Below the pieces are notes generated by a model, which saw nothing but the letters and a program-made list of their open reading frames with translations, ran no database searches and had not been told where the DNA came from. A stretch of DNA of 64,000 nt from Shinella granuli (lineage in GTDB: Bacteria > Pseudomonadota > Alphaproteobacteria > Rhizobiales > Rhizobiaceae). The translations under genes and the position numbers were made by a program. The DNA lies in the NCBI RefSeq assembly GCF_004341885.1, contig NZ_SLVX01000003.1:62001-126000 (forward strand). Direction: 5' to 3'. How positions within the stretch are numbered: the stretch's first letter is position 1; each line of letters opens with the position of its first letter. Positions 38,045-47,375 of this stretch are shown piece by piece.

Positions 38045-38200
38045 TCAAGGCCGGATCAGAACGGTCAGCATCATCAGCGCGATGGCGACGACGGCGATCT
38101 TCCAGAAATCGGCACGCCGTTTCAGCCCCGGCAGGCCGAGGGGCCGGATGAGATGCAGCAGCATGACGGCGAGGAGCAGGGCGGGAAGGATTTTCGACAT
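38045..38200 (-). CDS. Small two-helix inner-membrane protein (51 aa)
   Basis: An overlooked frame from the ATG at 38198-38200 to the TGA at 38045-38047 encodes a 51-residue protein. It starts MSKILPALLLAVMLLHLIRP (first membrane helix), then a short loop LGLPGLKRRADFW with a basic patch, then a second helix KIAVVAIALMMLTVLI and ends RP. GGAG lies upstream of the ATG. The hairpin shape with a KRR loop indicates a small inner-membrane protein. No family name can be given. It faces away from the MFS gene and converges on the terminator at 37986-38009. Confidence 0.75.
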   Translation of the reverse strand: MSKILPALLLAVMLLHLIRPLGLPGLKRRADFWKIAVVAIALMMLTVLIRP

Positions 38201-38351
38201 GGCGGCCTTTCTCCAGCCTTCCTGTCACACCTCAGACACTTTTCCAAGCGAACAGCGTGAGGCCTGAAAATCATTCGCCCGCGCGCTTTGCATCTGGCAA
38301 TCGGTAGCAGGTACGCTATTCCTTACCCATTGGCGAAACTCACGAAACCTC

Positions 38352-39629
38352 ATGCGTAAAAACCTCATATCCGTCTTCGCGCTTCTCATGGGCACGCTGT
38401 TCCTCTTCCTCGGGAACGGCCTGCATGGCCTGCTCCTGCCCATGCGCGGCGCCTTCGAGGGCTATGAGACGACGATGCTCGGCCTGCTCGGCACGTCCTG
38501 GGCGTCGGGCTTCGTTCTCGGCTGCCTTCTGGCACCCACCGTCGTCAAGCGCATCGGCCATGTGCGGGCCTTTTCCGGCTTCGCCTCGCTGATCGCCATC
38601 ATCGCGCTTTTGACGGGCATGCTGGTCGATCCCTTCTGGTGGATCGCGCTGCGCGCCGTCACCGGCTTCTCGATCGCTGGCACTTCGATGATCATCGAAA
38701 GCTGGCTGAACGAGCGCGCCACCAATGAAAGCCGCGGGCTGATCTTCTCGCTCTACATCGCCATCACCCTCGTCGGCACCGTCGGCGGCCAGATGACCGT
38801 GGCGCTGGGTGACGTCACGACGCCGCTGCTCTTCATGTTCGCCGGCATCCTCTACTGCCTCGCCATGCTGCCGACGACGCTCTCCACCGCCGCCTCGCCG
38901 CAGCCACTGAAGCAGGTCAGGCTCGACATCCCCGCCCTCTACCGCACCTCGCCGGTCGCCAGCGTCGGCATCGTGCTGATCGGCATCGCCAACGGCGCCT
39001 TCGGCACGCTCGGCGCGGTCTTCGGCACCAATGCCGGCCTCTCCTCCAGCACGATCGCCATCATGATGAGCGTCGCCATCTTCGCCGGCGCCGTCATGCA
39101 GCTGCCCGCCGGCCGTCTGTCCGACCGGGTCGACCGGCGCATCGTGCTCGCCGCGCTCTCGGCCATCGCCGCGGCAGCGGGCCTGTCGCTCTTCGTCTTC
39201 CAGCCGGCCTCCGTCACCATGCTCCTGGTGCTGACGGCCCTCTACGGCGCTATGGCGAACGCGCTCTACCCGATCGCCGTTTCGCACGCCAACGACTTCG
39301 CCAGCCCCGAGGACTTCGTCAAGGTTTCCGGCGGGCTGCTGCTACTCTATGGCGTGGGCACGATCATCGGCCCGACGCTCGGCGGCCCGATCATGTCGGC
39401 GGTCGGTCCCTATGCGCTGTTCATGGTCACCTGCTGGGCGCATATCCTGATCACCGCCTATGCCATCTTCCGCAGCCGCCGCCGCGCTGCCCTGCCGGCC
39501 GAGATGCGCGACTCCTACACGACCATCAATCCCGGCACGCTCACCACGCCGGAAAGCCTTCAGCTTTCGCCGCGCGCCCTCGCCCAGCCGCAGGCCGCCG
39601 ACGAGCAACAGGAGGACCGTCCCACATGA
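38352..39629 (+). CDS. MFS transporter, YcaD-like
   Basis: 425 residues with twelve predicted membrane helices. The TM2-TM3 loop reads APTVVKRIGHVRAFSGFAS, and the second-half repeat is LPAGRLSDRVDRRIVLAALS, both major-facilitator signatures; GTSMIIESWLNERATNESRG resembles the YcaD/CsbX group. The long C-terminal tail is Gln/Ala-rich. Substrate unknown. Its stop codon overlaps the DUF1192 start (ATGA), so the two genes are translationally coupled. Confidence 0.9.
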   Translation: MRKNLISVFALLMGTLFLFLGNGLHGLLLPMRGAFEGYETTMLGLLGTSWASGFVLGCLLAPTVVKRIGHVRAFSGFASLIAIIALLTGMLVDPFWWIALRAVTGFSIAGTSMIIESWLNERATNESRGLIFSLYIAITLVGTVGGQMTVALGDVTTPLLFMFAGILYCLAMLPTTLSTAASPQPLKQVRLDIPALYRTSPVASVGIVLIGIANGAFGTLGAVFGTNAGLSSSTIAIMMSVAIFAGAVMQLPAGRLSDRVDRRIVLAALSAIAAAAGLSLFVFQPASVTMLLVLTALYGAMANALYPIAVSHANDFASPEDFVKVSGGLLLLYGVGTIIGPTLGGPIMSAVGPYALFMVTCWAHILITAYAIFRSRRRAALPAEMRDSYTTINPGTLTTPESLQLSPRALAQPQAADEQQEDRPT

Positions 39630-39814
39630 GCTTTTTCGAAGACGACCGCCCCGTAAAGAAGATCGCCCACGAGATTGGCAGCGACCTCTCGCTACTTTCC
39701 GTTGACGAGCTTGCCGCCCGAATCGACCTGCTGCGCGCGGAAATCGAACGGCTGGAGGCGGAGAAGCTGAAGAAGGGCGCCAGCCGCTCGGCGGCGGAGA
39801 ACCTGTTCCGCTGA
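39626..39814 (+). CDS. DUF1192 protein
   Basis: 62 residues: an N-terminal MSFFEDDRPVKKIAHEIGSDLSLLSVDELAARI followed by a helix that ends IERLEAEKLKKGASRSAAENLFR. Both parts are the hallmarks of the alphaproteobacterial DUF1192 family, which has a predicted coiled coil and no known function. It overlaps the MFS gene by four bases. The MFS-DUF1192 pair precedes the rcdA region. Confidence 0.9.
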   Translation: MSFFEDDRPVKKIAHEIGSDLSLLSVDELAARIDLLRAEIERLEAEKLKKGASRSAAENLFR

Positions 39815-39877
39815 ACCCGCGCCGGATTGTCGCAGCCTTGCCGAAAAGGCACAGGCACGAGCAAACCGGCAATAGAG

Positions 39878-39892
39878 TTAACCGGCCATTAA
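39878..39892 (+). promoter_or_regulatory. Predicted CtrA binding site 1
   Basis: TTAA-CCGGCCA-TTAA, a perfect TTAA-N7-TTAA match. TTATTA at 39903-39908 could be the -10 element of a start at about 39912, so the box would lie at about -34 to -20, in the promoter region. Confidence 0.7.
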
Positions 39893-39910
39893 GCCTTCCC
39901 TGTTATTACT

Positions 39911-40015
39911 TGAACATCCGGTCCTTCCGGGTTCAGACATTTTTCCCCTCGGGGTTTCGGTCTGATTTTTCTCCCTGTTTTACCTTGAGAGCCGCTTTCC
40001 GCGGCTCTTTTTTTG
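39911..40015 (+). ncRNA. Candidate CtrA-linked small RNA
   Basis: About 105 nt with three structures. Hairpin 1: TGAAC/GTTCA and CCGG/CCGG enclosing a TCCTT loop (39911-39935). Hairpin 2: GAC/GTC around CCCC-TC-GGGG (39936-39962), whose stem can extend to TCAGAC/GTCTGA at the cost of hairpin 1. Then a U-rich single-stranded stretch and the terminator AGAGCCGC-TTTCC-GCGGCTCT followed by TTTTTT (39988-40015). The pyrimidine-rich loops look like anti-Shine-Dalgarno seeds, as in the rhizobial alpha-r sRNA families. It may be a known family that I could not name with certainty. Confidence 0.6.
39988..40015 (+). terminator. Strong intrinsic terminator of the candidate sRNA
   Basis: AGAGCCGC (39988-39995) pairs with GCGGCTCT (40001-40008), followed by seven T residues: a textbook terminator, facing rcdA and about 50 bp before CtrA box 2. 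Confidence 0.9.
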
Positions 40016-40061
40016 TTTGCCCGCTCCGTGCGCGCGACCTGTCCCGAAAGAATTGTGGAGA

Positions 40062-40076
40062 TTAACCCTTTCTTAA
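40062..40076 (+). promoter_or_regulatory. Predicted CtrA binding site 2, upstream of rcdA
   Basis: TTAA-CCCTTTC-TTAA, a perfect consensus match 119 bp before the rcdA ATG and beyond the preceding terminator, so rcdA is its natural target. Confidence 0.75.
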
Positions 40077-40194
40077 GAATACTCTTGCGCGAATTGGGTT
40101 ATGGGATCATCCTCACGACATAAAACGGCCGATTGGAACACCACGGACCGACCTTCCGTTACCTGCATGTGATGCGTTCAACAGGGATGAAACC

Positions 40195-40713
40195 ATGTCC
40201 GAAAGAGGATTGAATACCGTCAGCTTCGCTGGCCACGTTGCGTCGTCGGCGCAATTCAAGTCCCTGTACGCCGAGGGCATGGGTCTGGTCGAGGAAACCG
40301 CAAGCTACCTTGACGGCGTCGGCCGCCAGGCTTCCAAGGTGCTGCCCCGCATGGCCTCGGTGCTCTATGCGGCCGAATCGATGCGCCTCACTACCCGCCT
40401 GATGCAGATGGCCTCCTGGCTGCTCCTGCAGCGGGCCGTCAACAATGGCGAGATGAGCCGCGACCAGGTGCTTTCGGAGAAGAACAAGGTCCGCCTCGAC
40501 AGCTTCAACGTCGACAAGACCGCGCCCGGCTGGAACGACCTGCCGGAGGCCTTCCGCGACCTCATCGAACGCTCGCTGCGCCTGCAGAACCGCATCGCCC
40601 TGCTGGACCGCGAGATCTACCGCCCGCAGGAGGTCCAGACCTTCGCGCCGGACAACCAGAACAGCGTGCAGGCCCAGATCAACCTGCTGCAGACGGCTTT
40701 CGGCAGCAACTGA
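40195..40713 (+). CDS. rcdA: RcdA-type protease adaptor (DUF1465)
   Basis: 172 residues, largely helical, without signal peptide. The core YAEGMGLVEETASYLDGVGR, MRLTTRLMQMASWLLLQRAVNNGEMS and LIERSLRLQNRIALLDREIY matches the DUF1465 family that includes Caulobacter RcdA, the adaptor that helps ClpXP degrade CtrA and other cell-cycle proteins. The disordered C-terminal tail (EVQTFAPDNQNSVQAQINLLQTAFGSN) fits RcdA, whose tail recruits cargo. The perfect CtrA box upstream agrees with CtrA controlling its own degradation factor. The gene is monocistronic, with its own terminator. Confidence 0.82.
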   Translation: MSERGLNTVSFAGHVASSAQFKSLYAEGMGLVEETASYLDGVGRQASKVLPRMASVLYAAESMRLTTRLMQMASWLLLQRAVNNGEMSRDQVLSEKNKVRLDSFNVDKTAPGWNDLPEAFRDLIERSLRLQNRIALLDREIYRPQEVQTFAPDNQNSVQAQINLLQTAFGSN

Positions 40714-40736
40714 GCAAAGACGGCAACGCCTGATGG

Positions 40737-40762
40737 AACCCGGCTTCGGCCGGGTTTTTTAT
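40737..40762 (+). terminator. Intrinsic terminator of rcdA
   Basis: AACCCGGC (40737-40744), TTCG loop, GCCGGGTT (40749-40756) and then TTTTATTTT. A very similar hairpin (40961-40982) lies on the other side of the following repeat. Confidence 0.92.
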
Positions 40763-40773
40763 TTTGCGGAGAC

Positions 40774-40934
40774 CACCCCTCATCCCCCTGCCGGGACCTT
40801 CTCCCCGCAGGCGGGGAGAAGGGGGTGTCGCGCCGGTTTCCCTACTTCTGCGGGTAAGCGATTGTGGGAAACGGCGCGCCCAGCCTTCCTCGCCCCGCTT
40901 GCGGGGAGAGGATGCCGGCAGGCAGGTGAGGGGC
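40774..40934. repeat. 160-bp nested palindromic repeat element
   Basis: The outer arms CACCCCTCATC.../...GGTGAGGGGC and CTGCC/GGCAG are complementary; inside them lie two local hairpins, CCTTCTCCCCGC/GCGGGGAGAAGG (about 40796-40821) and CTCGCCCCGC/GCGGGGAGAG (about 40889-40910), and between those GCGCCGGTTTCCC and GGGAAACGGCGC are complementary. The whole element can form one long branched cruciform. This kind of sequence is common between genes of rhizobia and their relatives; it is a second family, distinct from copies A-D. Confidence 0.85.
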
Positions 40935-40960
40935 GATCATCTGCGCCATAAGCAACAAAA

Positions 40961-40982
40961 AAACCCGGCCGAAGCCGGGTTT
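40961..40982 (-). terminator. Intrinsic terminator of rpmE
   Basis: AAACCCGGC (40961-40969) pairs with GCCGGGTTT (40974-40982) around CGAA; on the minus strand TTTTTTTGTTG follows, 25 bases after the rpmE stop codon. Confidence 0.92.
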
Positions 40983-41007
40983 TGTAAATTCGTCCGAAGC
41001 AGGCGGA

Positions 41008-41229
41008 TTAAAGGCCGAGGCCTTCGAAGCGCTTCTTGAACTTGGAGACGCGGCCGCCGCGGTCCATGAGCTGCTGGTTGCCGCCGGTCCAGGCCGGGTG
41101 CGACTTCGGGTCGATTTCGAGGTTCATCGTTGCGCCTTCCGAACCCCAGGTCGAACGGGTTTCGTACTCGGTGCCGTCGGTCATCACGACCTTGATGGTG
41201 TGGTATGCGGGATGAATATCAGCCTTCAT
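41008..41229 (-). CDS. rpmE: 50S ribosomal protein L31
   Basis: 73 residues from the ATG at 41227-41229 ([19 protein letters not shown]); the upstream open frame is not part of the protein. Conserved blocks are [22 protein letters not shown] and [13 protein letters not shown]. There is no cysteine at all, so it is the zinc-free form. Together with the Cys-free L36 in this window, it shows a zinc-independent ribosome periphery. Confidence 0.97.
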   Translation of the reverse strand: MKADIHPAYHTIKVVMTDGTEYETRSTWGSEGATMNLEIDPKSHPAWTGGNQQLMDRGGRVSKFKKRFEGLGL

Positions 41230-41419
41230 GACAACTTTCCTGCCTGTTCCGGGGGCCAATTGTCGCAATGGATTGCGACAGCGGGGCCAAAGACGTAAAT
41301 GAAGCCGCGGTCGGTCGGACCTACGGCTTCCCAATTCGATGGCGAGCCTATACATGAAGGCCGTCCGGATAACAAGAGCCGAAAGACAATTCGTGCCTGA
41401 AGGCGCTGGAAACGGGGGT

Positions 41420-43243
<1,824 letters not shown>

Positions 43244-43319
43244 ACGCCGGCTCTTGCCGGAAGGGCCGGGCGCCCTATCCTGAGGGGGCGGACTTCACGT
43301 CACCTCGGGAGGAAACAAC

Positions 43320-44312
43320 GTGACATTTTCGACGCTCACCCGCCGGACCCTCATGGTCCTCGGCACCACCGTGCTCGCATCGCTGGCGCTCGGCCTGCCC
43401 GCCAGCGCCCAGCAATTCCCCGACCGGACGATCACGCTCGTCGTGCCCTTCGCCGCCGGCGGCTCGACGGATGTCGTCGCGCGCATCATCGCGCAGAAGA
43501 TGGGCGACATCCTCGGCCAGCAGATCGTCGTGGAAAATGTCGGCGGCGCGGGCGGCAGCCTGGGCGCCGACCGCGTGGCACGCGCCGAGCCGGACGGCTA
43601 CACGATCCTGATGGCGACCGTCGCGACACACGCGCTGAACCCGCTGATCCTCAAGACCAAGCCCTACGATGCGGAGAAGGACTTCGCGCCGGTCTCGCTG
43701 CTCGTCATCGTGCCGAACGTGCTGGTGGTGAACCCGGAACTGCCGGCCAAGAGCGTCGAGGAACTGCTGGCGCTGCTGAAGGCCGATCCGGAAGGCTACA
43801 GCTATGCCTCCTCCGGCAATGGCACGCCGCTGCACCTGTCCGGCGAACTCTTCAAGTCGATGGCGGGCGTCAACATGCAGCACGTGCCCTACAAGGGCTC
43901 CGGCCCGGCGCTGAACGATGTCATCGGCAACCAGATCCCGATCATGTTCGACAACCTGCCCTCCTCCTCCGGCCACATCAAGGCCGGCACGCTGCGTGCG
44001 CTCGCCGTCACCACGAAGGAGCGCGCCGCCTCCTTCCCGGATGTGCCGACGGTCGCCGAATCGGGCATTCCCGGCTACGAGACCTACACTTGGAACGCGC
44101 TCTTCGCCCCGGCCGGTACGCCGGATGACGTCGTCGCAAAGCTGAACGAGGCGGCCAATGCAGCACTGAAGGACCCTGCCGTCGCCGAGCGCATGAAGGA
44201 GTTCAGCGCCACAATCGTCGGCTCGACGCCGGAAGAACTCGGCAAGCACGTCACGGAGGAGCTTGCCAAGTGGAAGCCGGTGGTCGAGGGCGCCAACATC
44301 CAGATGGACTGA
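43320..44312 (+). CDS. Bug/TctC-family periplasmic solute-binding protein
   Basis: 330 residues, GTG start at 43320. A signal peptide with a twin-arginine-like RRTLMVLGTTVLASLALGLPASAQ is followed by the Bug signatures PDRTITLVVPFAAGGSTDVVARIIAQKM, VVENVGGAGGSLGADRVARAEPDGYTI, NGTPLHLSGELFKSMAGVNMQHVPYKG, FDNLPSSSGHIKAGTLRALAVT and DVPTVAESGIPGYE. Such proteins deliver carboxylates to tripartite tricarboxylate transporters, but no tctA or tctB gene lies nearby, so it is an orphan. It is convergent with the OmpA-like gene and only one base separates them. Confidence 0.92.
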   Translation: MTFSTLTRRTLMVLGTTVLASLALGLPASAQQFPDRTITLVVPFAAGGSTDVVARIIAQKMGDILGQQIVVENVGGAGGSLGADRVARAEPDGYTILMATVATHALNPLILKTKPYDAEKDFAPVSLLVIVPNVLVVNPELPAKSVEELLALLKADPEGYSYASSGNGTPLHLSGELFKSMAGVNMQHVPYKGSGPALNDVIGNQIPIMFDNLPSSSGHIKAGTLRALAVTTKERAASFPDVPTVAESGIPGYETYTWNALFAPAGTPDDVVAKLNEAANAALKDPAVAERMKEFSATIVGSTPEELGKHVTEELAKWKPVVEGANIQMD

Positions 44313-44313
44313 G

Positions 44314-45345
44314 TTATCTTTCGGTGAGTTTCAGCTCGATGCGGCGGTTGGTTGCCCGCGCCGCGTCGTCGCTGCCCTCGGTGATCGGCTGGAACTCGCC
44401 GAAGCCCGCCGCGACCAGCCGGTTGGCCGGCACACCCCGGGAAATCAGGAACTTGACGACCGACGTCGCGCGGGCGGAGGAAAGCTCCCAGTTGTCGCGG
44501 TAGCGGCCCGTGCCGGAAAGCGGCACATTGTCCGTATGGCCGTCGACGCGCAGCACCCAGTTGATCTCGGAGGGTATCTCCCGGGCGAGATCGAGCAGCG
44601 CGGTGGCGAGCTTGCCCATCTCCGCCTGCCCCGCCTCGTTGAGATCGCTGCCGCCCGAGGGAAACAGCACCTCCGACTGGAAGACGAAACGGTCGCCGAC
44701 GATGCGGATGTTCTCCCGGTCGGAAAGAATCTCGCGCAGGCGCCCGAAGAAGTCGGAGCGGTACCGGTTGAGCTCCTGCACGCGCTGTGCCAGCGCGACA
44801 TTGAGGCGGCGACCGAGATCGGCGATCTTCGCCTGCGAGGACTTGTCCTTGGCCTCGGAAGCCTGCAGCGCCTCCTCGACGGCGGCGATCTGGCTGCGCA
44901 GCGCCGCGATCTGCTGGTTGAGCAGCTCGATCTGGCTCATGGCCCGCGCGCTCACCTGCTTTTCCGAATCGAGCTCGCCCTCCAGCGTCGTGACGCGGGC
45001 ATTGGCGGCATCGGAAGCGCCGGCCCCGCTGTCGAGCAGTTGCTGGAGGCGGGTGCGGTCGCTTTCCGACTGGGCAAGCGAAGCCTGGAGATTGGCGAGT
45101 GCGTCCTCCAGATCCTGCTTGCCGCTCTTCTCCAGTGCGAGAAGCTGGGTCAGTTCGTTGATCTGGCTCGTCAGCCGGTTGAGCACGTCGTCCTTGCCGG
45201 AAATCTCGCGGCTGAGGAAGAACTGCGCCAGCACGAAGACCGTGAGCAGGAACATGATGGCGAGCAGCAGCGTCGACAGCGCATCGACGAAGCCCGGCCA
45301 GTAATCGACCGCGCGCTGGCTGCGCCGGTTGCGGGCGAGCGCCAT
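44314..45345 (-). CDS. MotB-like protein: membrane helix, coiled coil, OmpA peptidoglycan-binding domain
   Basis: 343 residues. One N-terminal membrane helix with YWPGFVDALSTLLLAIMFLLTVFVLAQFF, the Asp (FVDA) being the likely proton-carrying residue as in MotB and ExbD; a coiled coil at about 50-195 (many Gln/Glu/Leu heptads); and a C-terminal OmpA-like domain with VLRVDGHTDNVPLSGTGRYRDNWELSSARATSVVKFL and ATNRRIELKL, which binds peptidoglycan. It starts two bases from the end of the MotA/ExbB-like gene. No flagellar gene is present, so this pair is a wall-anchored proton-driven machine of unknown output. Confidence 0.85.
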   Translation of the reverse strand: MALARNRRSQRAVDYWPGFVDALSTLLLAIMFLLTVFVLAQFFLSREISGKDDVLNRLTSQINELTQLLALEKSGKQDLEDALANLQASLAQSESDRTRLQQLLDSGAGASDAANARVTTLEGELDSEKQVSARAMSQIELLNQQIAALRSQIAAVEEALQASEAKDKSSQAKIADLGRRLNVALAQRVQELNRYRSDFFGRLREILSDRENIRIVGDRFVFQSEVLFPSGGSDLNEAGQAEMGKLATALLDLAREIPSEINWVLRVDGHTDNVPLSGTGRYRDNWELSSARATSVVKFLISRGVPANRLVAAGFGEFQPITEGSDDAARATNRRIELKLTER

Positions 45346-45347
45346 CC

Positions 45348-46427
45348 CTATTCGCCCCCGGCCTTATGGGCCTTTTCCGTCGCGCGCTCCGGCAGGCGCT
45401 CGACGTTCTTCTCCCCGCTGCGGGCAGCGAGCCGATCGAGCGTGCGGCGCAGCGCCTTCGATTCTTCCTGCTGCGCCTCGATCCAGTCGCGCAGCATCTG
45501 CTGCTCGCTGCGCATGTTCTTGACGAGGCCCTGGATACCCTCGGCAAGGCTGGCCATGGCCGCCGTCGAGCGGCCGCCGCCACCCTCCTGCGCCAGTTTC
45601 AGGATCTGCTGGGCAAGCGCCTGCACATCGGTGGAGGAACTGGATGCCATGTCGACGACCGGCTGCAGTTCCGAGCCGACATCGGTGACGGAAGAGAGCC
45701 AGTTCTCCAGCTCCGTATAGAAACGGTTCTGCGCACGGCCGGCCTGCAGGTCGAGGAAACCGAGGATCAGCGAACCGGACAGGCCGAAGAGCGAAGTCGA
45801 GAAGGCGGTGCCCATGCCGTCGAGCGGCGCGGAAAGGCCTTCCTTCAGGGCGTTGAGGATGTCATTCGCGGTGCCGCCGCCAGCATCGAGCGACTGGATG
45901 ACCTGGCTGATCGAGCCGATGGTGCCGAGAAGGCCCCAGAAGGTGCCGAGAAGGCCGAGGAAGACGAGAAGGCCGATGAGGTAGCGGGACGTGTCGCGCG
46001 ATTCGTCGAGGCGGGTCGCGATGGAATCGAGGATCGAACGCAGCGCGGTGGCGGAGAGCGCCACGGAATGCCGCCGGCCGATCAGGGCGCGCATCGGCGC
46101 CAGCAGCACGGGATCGCGCCCGACCTTCTCGGCGCTGCCGGCGGCGCGGAAGGAATTGAACCAGCGCACTTCCGGCCTCAGCGCCAGCACATGGTTGAAG
46201 ACCAGGAGGATGCCGATCAGCAGCACGCCGAGGATGAGGCCGTTGAGGCCGGGATTGCTGAGGAAGGCCGATTGCGCCTGGCGGAAGAGGATGGCGGCCA
46301 CGAAGCCGACGATGATGAGGAAGATCACCATCGTCCAGAAGAAGGCCATGGGGCTTGAGAGTTTGTGGGGATAATCCTCCCCGGTCTCGGGCGACCCTCC
46401 CCAACCCGACAGCCCAAGCTTCGCCAT
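45348..46427 (-). CDS. MotA/TolQ/ExbB-like proton-channel protein
   Basis: 359 residues from the ATG at 46425-46427 (MAKLGLSGWGG). Membrane helices at about 26-48 (AFFWTMVIFLIIVGFVAAILF), 60-80 and two close to 150-215, with the channel core LVFLGLLGTFWGLLGTIGSISQVI and MGTAFSTSLFGLSGSLILGFLDL. The C-terminal 120 residues are a soluble coiled coil. It pairs with the downstream OmpA-domain protein as MotA does with MotB. Zorya defence systems use similar ZorA/ZorB pairs, but no zorC, zorD or zorE gene is found here and the tail is much shorter than that of ZorA. Confidence 0.85.
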   Translation of the reverse strand: MAKLGLSGWGGSPETGEDYPHKLSSPMAFFWTMVIFLIIVGFVAAILFRQAQSAFLSNPGLNGLILGVLLIGILLVFNHVLALRPEVRWFNSFRAAGSAEKVGRDPVLLAPMRALIGRRHSVALSATALRSILDSIATRLDESRDTSRYLIGLLVFLGLLGTFWGLLGTIGSISQVIQSLDAGGGTANDILNALKEGLSAPLDGMGTAFSTSLFGLSGSLILGFLDLQAGRAQNRFYTELENWLSSVTDVGSELQPVVDMASSSSTDVQALAQQILKLAQEGGGGRSTAAMASLAEGIQGLVKNMRSEQQMLRDWIEAQQEESKALRRTLDRLAARSGEKNVERLPERATEKAHKAGGE

Positions 46428-46536
46428 GTCGTCGTCTCTCCACTTCCTTGTCGGCCGGGAGACTAGAGGAAGATTGCGCCGAATTGAAGGGCTTAGCGGC
46501 AACAGCGGCGCGGAATGCGCCGCCCATTTCCGGGTC

Positions 46537-47337
46537 TTAGCGCGTCGGCACCGGGCGGTGCACGACTTCGCTGAGCGCCTTGTGGATATATTCGTTGCCG
46601 GCGATGACCGTGCCGGTGTCGAGCATGGCGCTGCCGCCGGTCAGATCGGTCGCGTAGCCGCCGGCTTCGCGAATCAGGAGAATGCCGGCCGCCAGATCCC
46701 ACGGCGCCAGGTCACGCTCCCAGAAACCGTCGAAACGGCCGGCGGCGACATAGGCGAGATCGAGCGAGGCCGAGCCGAGGCGGCGCATGCCGGCGACCTC
46801 GCCCATGACATGGCGCAGCTCGATGAGGAACTTGCCGTGGTTGCCGCGGCCGAGATGCGGCATGCCGCAACCGATGACGGCGTCCGACAGGTTCTTTCGG
46901 GCCGCGACGCGCAGGCGCCGGTCGTTGAGGAAGGCACCGCCGCCGCGCTCGGCGGTGAAGAGCTCGTCCGTCGCCGGATTCAGCACGACGGCGGCGACGA
47001 TCTCGCCGTTCCGCTCCAGCGCGATCGAGATGGCGAAGGCGGGAATGCCGTGCAGGAAGTTGGTCGTGCCGTCGAGCGGATCGACGATCCAGCGATGCGC
47101 GCCGTCGGTGCCGATGATCTCGTCGGATTCCTCGCCGAGGAAGCCGTAGGTCGGGCGGGCCTTCATCAGGTCCTCACGGATCAGCTTCTCCGCCTTGCGG
47201 TCGGCCTGCGAGACGTAGTCGCCCGGCCCCTTGAGCGAAACCTGCAGGTTCTGCACTTCGCCGAAATCGCGCGCAAGCGACTTGCCGGCCTTGAAGGCGG
47301 CCTGAACCATGACGTTGAGAAGAGCTGAACGAGCCAT
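46537..47337 (-). CDS. suhB: Inositol-1-monophosphatase family protein
   Basis: 266 residues from the ATG at 47335-47337 (MARSALLNVMVQAAFKAGK). Metal motifs: GEESDE, WIVDPLDGTTNFLHGIPAFAISIAL and the C-terminal APWDLAAGILLIREAGGYATDLTG. This family hydrolyses inositol monophosphate and, in enterobacteria, SuhB also binds RNA polymerase antitermination complexes. The upstream leader contains two GC-rich hairpins. Confidence 0.93.
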   Translation of the reverse strand: MARSALLNVMVQAAFKAGKSLARDFGEVQNLQVSLKGPGDYVSQADRKAEKLIREDLMKARPTYGFLGEESDEIIGTDGAHRWIVDPLDGTTNFLHGIPAFAISIALERNGEIVAAVVLNPATDELFTAERGGGAFLNDRRLRVAARKNLSDAVIGCGMPHLGRGNHGKFLIELRHVMGEVAGMRRLGSASLDLAYVAAGRFDGFWERDLAPWDLAAGILLIREAGGYATDLTGGSAMLDTGTVIAGNEYIHKALSEVVHRPVPTR

Positions 47338-47375
47338 GTAGAAAAAATCCTTCGGGAATGTCCGGCGCTTCGAAA

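Larger units (their letters stand above)
39815..40194. other. 380-bp intergenic region with two CtrA boxes and a candidate sRNA
   Basis: It contains, in order, CtrA box 1 (39878-39892), a structured transcript candidate (about 39911-40015) closed by a terminator, CtrA box 2 (40062-40076) and the rcdA leader. No ORF of note is present. Confidence 0.7.

Noticed and set aside
37980-38228. 82-residue minus-strand frame over the small membrane protein
   Set aside because: Arg/Ala/Pro-rich shadow; the frame shifted from it encodes a clean two-helix membrane protein with a ribosome site.
44314-46427. Zorya-type phage defence system (ZorA/ZorB)
   Set aside because: Only the proton-channel pair is present. 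The neighbours are a Bug protein and suhB; no helicase, nuclease or zorC/D/E-like gene is in range, and the channel protein lacks the very long ZorA tail.
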